DNA of 34,599 nucleotides from Nitrososphaerota archaeon (GTDB lineage Archaea > Thermoproteota > Nitrososphaeria > Nitrososphaerales > Gagatemarchaeaceae). A model generated the notes under the pieces. The model saw nothing but the letters and a program-made list of their open reading frames with translations. It was not told where the DNA came from and searched no databases. Below are positions 30,035 through 34,599 of this stretch, piece after piece; the first letter of the stretch is position 1; the number at the start of each line of letters is the position of its first letter. A program made the translations under genes and the position numbers. Location of the stretch: contig JAFMAD010000004.1 of assembly GCA_029785195.1 (NCBI GenBank), positions 1-34,599 of the forward strand. Reading direction: 5' to 3'.

Positions 30035-31282
30035 TTGGTGGCCCCTGTCTCCGATTACGTCCATGTCAGCCAGGCCCTCGAGGACGTCCTCGCGCTGACG
30101 ACCGGCGCGAGGCGCACTGATGTGGTGAGGGCGCGCGAAGCCTACGGCAGGGTCAGCGCCGAGGACGTGAGGTCCCCGTCCGACGTCCCTCCCTCCACCA
30201 TCTCTCGGATGGACGGCTTTGCCCTCAGGAGCGCAGACACCACACGAGCCTCGCAGGCCAGCCCTGCCGTTCTGAAGGTGGTTGATGACGTGGCTCTGGG
30301 GGAGCAGCCCAAAGCGAAGATCAGGCCCGGCGAAACCGCGAGGGTGGCCACCGGTTCATTCACCCCGGACGGTACGGATGCCGTGGTCCCGGTGGAAGAG
30401 GTCTCGGTGAGAGGGGACATCCTCGAAGTCACGCGCCCGGCAGAGCGGGGGAGTCACTGCTTCGCGACCGGCGCGGACGTGCAGAAGGGGAGCACAGTGG
30501 TACGGAGAGGGTCTCGGCTGAGGGCCCAGGACGTCGGCCTCGCCATCACGCTCGGGATCAGGAAGATCGAGGTCTATCAGAGGCCCAGGGTTGCCATACT
30601 GGCAACAGGGAGCGAGCTCACCGACTCTGACCTCGAGGGCAGAAAGACGCGGAACAGCCACGGCCCCTTCTTCGCCATGGTTGCCAAAGCAGCAGGGTGC
30701 GAAGTGATTGACCTAGGTATAGCGCGCGACAAGAGGGAAGAGATACTGGAGAAGCTCAGGAAGGGGGTGTCTTCGGCAGACCTAGTGCTGACCACCGGGG
30801 GTACGTCCATGGGCCCGTTCGATCTTGTGGACGACGTGGTGAGGCGCCTGAAACCGAGCGCGCTGTATCATGGGATCAAGATGGACCGTGGGAGGGTCAC
30901 CGGAGTGGCGGTCGTGAGGAGGAAGCCGGTTGTGATGATGCCGGGACCCATCCAGGGCGCCCTCAACGCTTTCATCCTCTTCGCTCTGCCGGTCATCCAG
31001 AAGCTCTCTATGGTGGGAGACGAGACCATCAAGGCGAGAGCTAGATTGACGAGGCGCTGGGAGGCGAGGCGGAAGTTCTCAGACTTCACGAAGGTGGTCT
31101 ACTTGAACCTGACCGAGGGAGAGGGTGGGCTGAAGGCGGAACCTCTCTCGGCCGAGACGGAGTCGATGTCGCTGCTGGTCAGGTCTACGGCGGTCACCGT
31201 GGTGCCCGAGGAGGTCCGTTCGATGGAGGCGGGCCAGGAAGTGGAGGCGATGCTCATCCCAGGCATCTCATACTCGGCGTAA
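30035..31282 (+). CDS. moeA: Molybdopterin molybdenumtransferase
   Basis: Inserts molybdate (or tungstate) into adenylylated molybdopterin. The 415 residues show the MoeA domains: ISRMDGFALRSADT (56-69), TGSFTPDGTDAVVPVEEV, the MoCF/MPT-binding LATGSEL and TTGGTSMGPFDLVDDVV, VMMPGPIQGAL and a C-terminal beta domain. The start is TTG 30035 or GTG 30038. GGTTAAAG near 29995 is a possible TATA box. It overlaps the convergent mocA-like gene by 15 bases at the stop. Confidence 0.93.
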   Translation: MVAPVSDYVHVSQALEDVLALTTGARRTDVVRAREAYGRVSAEDVRSPSDVPPSTISRMDGFALRSADTTRASQASPAVLKVVDDVALGEQPKAKIRPGETARVATGSFTPDGTDAVVPVEEVSVRGDILEVTRPAERGSHCFATGADVQKGSTVVRRGSRLRAQDVGLAITLGIRKIEVYQRPRVAILATGSELTDSDLEGRKTRNSHGPFFAMVAKAAGCEVIDLGIARDKREEILEKLRKGVSSADLVLTTGGTSMGPFDLVDDVVRRLKPSALYHGIKMDRGRVTGVAVVRRKPVVMMPGPIQGALNAFILFALPVIQKLSMVGDETIKARARLTRRWEARRKFSDFTKVVYLNLTEGEGGLKAEPLSAETESMSLLVRSTAVTVVPEEVRSMEAGQEVEAMLIPGISYSA

Positions 31283-31864
31283 GGGGAGCCGGGCCAGGAG
31301 CCGGCTCATCTTCCTGACGTCTGCCTGGACGTTCACGTCGAGGGTCACCCCCGGGTCGTCCACAGCCACCTCCAGGACCATTGCTGCGTTCCTCTGTAAG
31401 AACGCCTTCGCCCCCTGGTCTCCTCTGAGCCTGAGCAGTCGGGGGAAGAGAGCGCTGTCGAACAGGACAGGGTTCCCCCTGACCCCGCGAAAGGTCGGCA
31501 CCACGATGGAAGCGTGTGACTCGGTACGGGCAAGGATCAGGGCGTCGATGGTGGATGCATGCAGGGCCGGCTTGTCCCCCAGACCTACCAGGACCCCCCC
31601 GGACCTGGGGTCCAGGCTCCTCAGCCCGACCCTCAGCGACGAGCTCATCCCCGCCGACGGATGGGAGTTCACCACCACCCTCGCCCCTGCGGGGCTCCGC
31701 CACCGGGCGCCAGGCCTTACCACCACCAGTACTTCCTCCACCCTGGAGGCTAGGAACGCGCTGACGGCGTAGTCCAGCATCGGCCGCCCTCGAAGAAGTA
31801 TCTGCTGCTTCGGCCGGCCCATCCTCCTCGACAGGCCGGCGGCAAGGATCAAGCCGCTGAGCAA
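31268..31864 (-). CDS. mocA: MocA-like molybdenum cofactor cytidylyltransferase
   Basis: A 198-residue nucleotidyltransferase. The N-terminal LAAGLSRRMGRPK (7-19) is the nucleotide loop, and SAGMSSSLRVGL, GLGDKPALH and VPTFRGVRGNPVLF match the MocA subgroup rather than MobA. MocA adds CMP to give the dinucleotide cofactor of xanthine oxidase-family enzymes. The neighbouring XdhC homologue supports that use. The start is TTG 31864. It could be another NTP-transferase; the motifs and context argue for MocA. Confidence 0.82.
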   Translation of the reverse strand: MLSGLILAAGLSRRMGRPKQQILLRGRPMLDYAVSAFLASRVEEVLVVVRPGARWRSPAGARVVVNSHPSAGMSSSLRVGLRSLDPRSGGVLVGLGDKPALHASTIDALILARTESHASIVVPTFRGVRGNPVLFDSALFPRLLRLRGDQGAKAFLQRNAAMVLEVAVDDPGVTLDVNVQADVRKMSRLLARLPLRRV

Positions 31865-31956
31865 CGAAGGCCGAGACCCGGCGCACTACTTCTGCGTTCC
31901 TGCGGCGGCCCGCCCAGACAGGGACGGCGTGACACGACGTCGCCCGGGTCAGCGAA

Positions 31957-31966
31957 AAATAAATAG
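31957..31966 (+). promoter_or_regulatory. TATA box of the xdhC-like gene
   Basis: AAATAAATAG, 23-32 bases before TTG 31989, fits a leaderless start. Confidence 0.55.
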
Positions 31967-31988
31967 TCCGCGGACGCGAAGACGCGAG

Positions 31989-32354
31989 TTGAAGCAGTTC
32001 GAGTTTGCCAAGGTCGTAGCCGACCTGGTCGAGAAGGGCCAGCCCTTCGCGGTGGCGACCGTAGTGAAGACCGTGGGTTCGTCTCTGGGCAAGCCTGGGT
32101 TCAAGACCGTCATCTCGAAGGACGGGGACGTGCTTTATGGGTCGCTGGGGGGTGTGTGCCCTGAGTCGGCGCTTGCCGCCACCGCGAAGCAGACTTTGGC
32201 GAGCGGCCAGCCGAAGACTGTGACCGTCTTCCTGGAGGACACGGAGAAGTTTGTGGGTAGCGCTTTCAGCGCCAAGGGAGACGACGAGATACACGTAGAG
32301 ACGAACTGCGGAGGGGAGATGCAGGTGTACGTCGAGCCGTACCTTCCAAAGTAG
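31989..32354 (+). CDS. XdhC/CoxI-domain protein, N-terminal domain only
   Basis: 121 residues from TTG 31989. It matches the XdhC_CoxI domain: ATVVKTVGSSLGKPGFKTVI, GDVLYGSLGGVCPESAL with the conserved GG/Cys, and ETNCGGEMQVYVEP at the end. Typical XdhC proteins carry a second, nucleotide-binding domain of comparable size; it is missing here. XdhC proteins load sulfurated cytosine-dinucleotide molybdenum cofactor into xanthine oxidase-family enzymes. An upstream open extension to 31929 lies before the TATA box and is unlikely to be translated. Confidence 0.85.
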   Translation: MKQFEFAKVVADLVEKGQPFAVATVVKTVGSSLGKPGFKTVISKDGDVLYGSLGGVCPESALAATAKQTLASGQPKTVTVFLEDTEKFVGSAFSAKGDDEIHVETNCGGEMQVYVEPYLPK

Positions 32355-32391
32355 AAGGCGTGTCGGCGAGGGTAACGGGGAGGCCGATGGG

Positions 32392-32835
32392 CTACTTCTT
32401 GATCGGTGAGCCCTCTACCCACCGATTCTTCCCCTTGATCTTTTCTCTCTTCCAGAGTGGCAGCGTCGTCTTGATCCTGTCGATGGCATACCTGCACGCT
32501 TCGAAGGCCTCCGCCCTGTGTTCCGAGGAGACGGCCACGACGACGCTGACCTCGCCTACCTTCAGGAGGCCTTCCCTGTGGACCATGCTCACCTGTCTTA
32601 CGGGCCACTTCTCTCTCACCTCGGCCTCTATCCGCCTTAGTCCCTTCTCTGCCATCTTCGCATAGGCCTGGTATTCCATCGCGTCCACGTTCCCCACCTC
32701 GCTCGTCCTCCGGACGGTCCCGATGAAGACCACCGTCCCCCCCGCATCCCTGTCGGCGACTTCGGCCATGATCTTCGTGGGGTCGATGTCACGCCCGGTG
32801 ACTTCCCTCGTCGCAGAGCGCGCCAGCCTACCCAC
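32392..32835 (-). CDS. moaE: Molybdopterin synthase catalytic subunit
   Basis: Transfers sulfur from MoaD thiocarboxylate to cPMP to form molybdopterin. The 147 residues contain GGTVVFIGTVRRTSEVGNV, MEYQAYAKMAEKGLRRIEAE, VHREGLLKVGEVSVVVAVSS, HRAEAFEACRYAIDRIK and the active-site Lys region WKREKIKGKNRWVEG. The start is GTG 32835, overlapping the moaD stop by 8 bases. The N-terminal 15 residues are longer than usual. Confidence 0.95.
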   Translation of the reverse strand: MGRLARSATREVTGRDIDPTKIMAEVADRDAGGTVVFIGTVRRTSEVGNVDAMEYQAYAKMAEKGLRRIEAEVREKWPVRQVSMVHREGLLKVGEVSVVVAVSSEHRAEAFEACRYAIDRIKTTLPLWKREKIKGKNRWVEGSPIKK

Positions 32836-33076
32836 CCGCCACCGGCGGAAGCACGCCTATTTCGTCGCCGTCGGCCACCGGCGCAGAGGCGTCGACGACC
32901 TCCTGGTTGACTGAAAGCCTGATTGTCGCCTTCATGGGACGAAGCCTAGGGTAGTCCCTGAGCAAGCGGTCCAAGAAGTCCCCTGCCGTCGACAGGCCGT
33001 CGAGGCGGACCACCTCGCGCTTCTTGCCTACGGCGTCTCGCGCCCCGGCGAAGTAAAGTACTGTCACTGACCCCAT
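32828..33076 (-). CDS. moaD: Molybdopterin synthase sulfur carrier subunit
   Basis: An 82-residue ubiquitin-like protein. VTVLYFAGARDAVGKKREVV starts the fold, and the C-terminal GVLPPVAGG ends in the Gly-Gly that carries the thiocarboxylate. It is encoded between moaA (6 bases upstream) and moaE (8-base overlap), so the three form an operon. Confidence 0.95.
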   Translation of the reverse strand: MGSVTVLYFAGARDAVGKKREVVRLDGLSTAGDFLDRLLRDYPRLRPMKATIRLSVNQEVVDASAPVADGDEIGVLPPVAGG

Positions 33077-33082
33077 TCTCGC

Positions 33083-34099
33083 CTATCCTCCTATGGCGTT
33101 CATGTTCCTCGGCTTCGCCCACCCGTCCTTGATCCAGGGCATGTGCCCCACGCCTTCCGGCTTCTTGCTCACGACATCCTTCATGAACTTAGCCAGTTCG
33201 GCGTCCGACCTCCCCCCTCTGAGCAGGGGCTTGAGGTCGTAGTATTGGGTGTCGAAGAGACAGGAGAGCATCTTCCCGTCCGAAGTGAGCCTGATCCTGT
33301 CGCAGTCGTCGCAAAACGGGTCGCTCATGGGCGTTATCAGCCCGAGCTTCTCCCCGTCGTTGCCGAAGGACCAGAGCGAGGCAGTCTTCCCCTTTTCCCG
33401 TCCGATGGGGCGGAGGTCGTAGGAGCGCTTCAGGATCGAGATAATATCCTTGCCCGGCATGATCGCGTCAGGGGACCATATCCCCAGGCCGTCCAGAGGC
33501 ATGAACTCGATGAACCTTATCGATAGCCCCCTGGAGTGGGTGTAGTCCACCAGGTCTACGACCTCATCGTCGTTGTACCCCTTGATCGCGACCGAGTTGA
33601 CCTTGACGGGGTCTAGGCCTACCCGGACAGCCTCGTCTATGCCCTCAAGGACCCGGGGGAGGGCGTCCATCCCTGATATCTTGCTGAACCGACCCCTCTT
33701 CAGGCTGTGGAGGCTGACGGTCACGCCACGCAGGCCCGAGTCCTTGAGCAGCCGGGCCTTCTGTTTGAGGAACCAGCCGTTGGTCGTCATGTCCAGCGTC
33801 TCGACCGCGTCGAGCCTGGAGAGCCTGGCCACCAACGCCTCCAGGTTCCTCCTCAGCAGCGGCTCCCCGCCGGTTATCCTGATCCCGTCTATCCCGAGCA
33901 CCGAGAGCACTCGTGCTGACCTTTCGATTTCGTCGAACGTCAGTTGGTCTGCTTCTGGCAGCCACTTCACCTTGCCTTTGTCTGGCATGCAGAAGAGACA
34001 GGCAAAGTTGCACCTGTCCGTCACGGAGATTCTGAGCTTCTTCGCCGTCCGGCCCTTGCCGTCGATCAGCCGGTCAGCCATCTGCTCTACTGATGTCAT
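33083..34099 (-). CDS. moaA: GTP 3',8-cyclase
   Basis: Radical SAM enzyme that starts molybdopterin synthesis from GTP. The 338 residues have CNFACLFC (Cys30, 34, 37) for the SAM cluster, ITGGEPLLRRN, the C-terminal cluster CDDCDRIRLTSDGKMLSC, and the terminal Gly-Gly (MNAIGG) needed for catalysis in the family. The ATG at 34099 has GAAGGT about 10 bases upstream. First gene of moaA-moaD-moaE. Confidence 0.95.
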   Translation of the reverse strand: MTSVEQMADRLIDGKGRTAKKLRISVTDRCNFACLFCMPDKGKVKWLPEADQLTFDEIERSARVLSVLGIDGIRITGGEPLLRRNLEALVARLSRLDAVETLDMTTNGWFLKQKARLLKDSGLRGVTVSLHSLKRGRFSKISGMDALPRVLEGIDEAVRVGLDPVKVNSVAIKGYNDDEVVDLVDYTHSRGLSIRFIEFMPLDGLGIWSPDAIMPGKDIISILKRSYDLRPIGREKGKTASLWSFGNDGEKLGLITPMSDPFCDDCDRIRLTSDGKMLSCLFDTQYYDLKPLLRGGRSDAELAKFMKDVVSKKPEGVGHMPWIKDGWAKPRNMNAIGG

Positions 34100-34281
34100 C
34101 TATGTGAAACCTTCAGGCGGTGCACAAAAACGTTGCTCAGCTGCATCACGCCTACCCGTCGCGGAGCATCCCCCGGCGGTCTGCCCCAGGCACCTCGCGG
34201 GCAACATGCCACATCTGCGTGCGCCGATGCCTTCGGAGGAAGGTCTCCGCACCAGTTAACTGCGTCCTAGCAGAACAGGCC

Positions 34282-34599
34282 TTACCTTATGCTGTAGTCC
34301 GGCCTGATTCTCAGGTAGACCATCCCATAGAACAGGGATATCAGCACGGCCGCAGTCGGCCCATGGAGACTTCGAACCAGGGCCTCGAAGGCATAGGAGT
34401 TGAGCCCGATCAGACCGAACGGGCCGATGGGCGAGATGGTTCCTAGGAGGTAGAGCCCCAGTATCCCCTGGAATATGACAATGATGGCCAACACCCAGTA
34501 CAGCGCCTTCGCCTCTACGAATCTGGCACTAATGAGCCACTGCTTCACAGTCAGCTTCTTCGTTGCAATCCTCGCAACCTCGAGGACGACTATCGCAAC
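34282..34599 (-). CDS. Small membrane protein, partial at the window edge
   Basis: The frame stays open to the window end, 17 codons beyond GTG 34548, so the true start is outside or uncertain. The visible part has two to three hydrophobic segments: YWVLAIIVIFQGILGLYLLG, then a Gly/Pro-rich turn (ISPIGPFGLIGLN) and AAVLISLFYGMVYL. A basic amphipathic part (VARIATKKLTVKQW) precedes them. His in SLHGPTAAV could be a ligand, as in small cytochrome b-type anchors, but I do not recognise a family. Confidence 0.55.
   Translation of the reverse strand, partial: VAIVVLEVARIATKKLTVKQWLISARFVEAKALYWVLAIIVIFQGILGLYLLGTISPIGPFGLIGLNSYAFEALVRSLHGPTAAVLISLFYGMVYLRIRPDYSIR

Noticed and set aside
31254-32294. 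346-residue open frame on the minus strand
   Set aside because: It runs through mocA in another frame and antisense to the xdhC-like gene. Its composition is low-complexity Arg/Gly/Pro.
1-34599. CRISPR array, prophage or toxin-antitoxin genes
   Set aside because: No spaced repeats, phage structural genes or recognisable toxin-antitoxin pairs were seen.

Overview
The window is archaeal and GC-rich. It carries eukaryote-like archaeal translation genes (P1/L12, P0/L10, L31e, L39e, S19e, eIF6, prefoldin alpha, Spt5, SecE/Sss1, Emg1/Nep1, an RNase P protein and a PDCD5 homologue). It also has LysW-dependent amino-acid synthesis, A+T-rich TATA boxes 25-35 bases ahead of many genes, frequent GTG/TTG starts and many apparently leaderless messages. 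The S19e-PDCD5-L39e-L31e-eIF6-prefoldin-FtsY order and the LysW pathway suit a TACK archaeon, possibly a Nitrososphaeria (Thaumarchaeota) relative that is not necessarily an ammonia oxidiser. That placement is inference, because no lineage-defining marker is present.

Layout. 1-3.7 kb: rpl12 on the plus strand, tail to tail with a minus-strand series secE, spt5, rpl11, rpl1, rpl10. A 378-base gap between secE and spt5 holds several stem-loops but no gene. 3.8-4.6 kb: D-aminoacyl-tRNA deacylase. 4.6-12.5 kb (minus): one tight operon argG-argH-lysW-lysX-lysY-lysZ-lysJ-lysK. It covers the carrier-protein steps from glutamate (or aminoadipate) to ornithine (or lysine) plus the last two arginine steps. 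12.6-14.1 kb (plus): an ACT-domain protein that appears to share a TATA box with argG, then a nitrilase-family amidohydrolase. 14.1-17.6 kb (minus): rpr2-like gene, rps19e, PDCD5, rpl39e, rpl31e, eif6, pfdA, ftsY. 17.7-18.5 kb: emg1 and a tRNA-Gly(TCC) with an 18-nt intron in the D-loop.

18.5-24 kb is looser. It holds an APC permease, an unknown coiled-coil protein, two possible small genes, a TRAM protein with a Gly/Arg-rich head, a membrane-anchored PLD-like protein without the catalytic motif, and a SPASM-type radical SAM enzyme. 24-34 kb is dominated by molybdenum/tungsten metabolism: moaC, an oxyanion ABC transporter with a divergent ATPase, a ModE-type regulator with a perfect palindrome at the transporter promoter, moeA, a MocA-like cytidylyltransferase, a one-domain XdhC homologue, moaE, moaD and moaA. 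Between modE and moeA lie tatA, tatC and a possible Tat-anchored protein. This fits export of folded cofactor enzymes, although no molybdoenzyme is in the window. A 112-bp MITE with an 8-bp target duplication sits just upstream of the tatA promoter. The window ends inside a small membrane-protein gene.

The most notable items are the D-loop tRNA intron, the MITE, the ModE operator, the degenerate ABC ATPase, TATA boxes shared by divergent genes, and small genes (secE, lysW, rpl39e and a Cys-rich 46-residue protein) that length-filtered annotation would miss.
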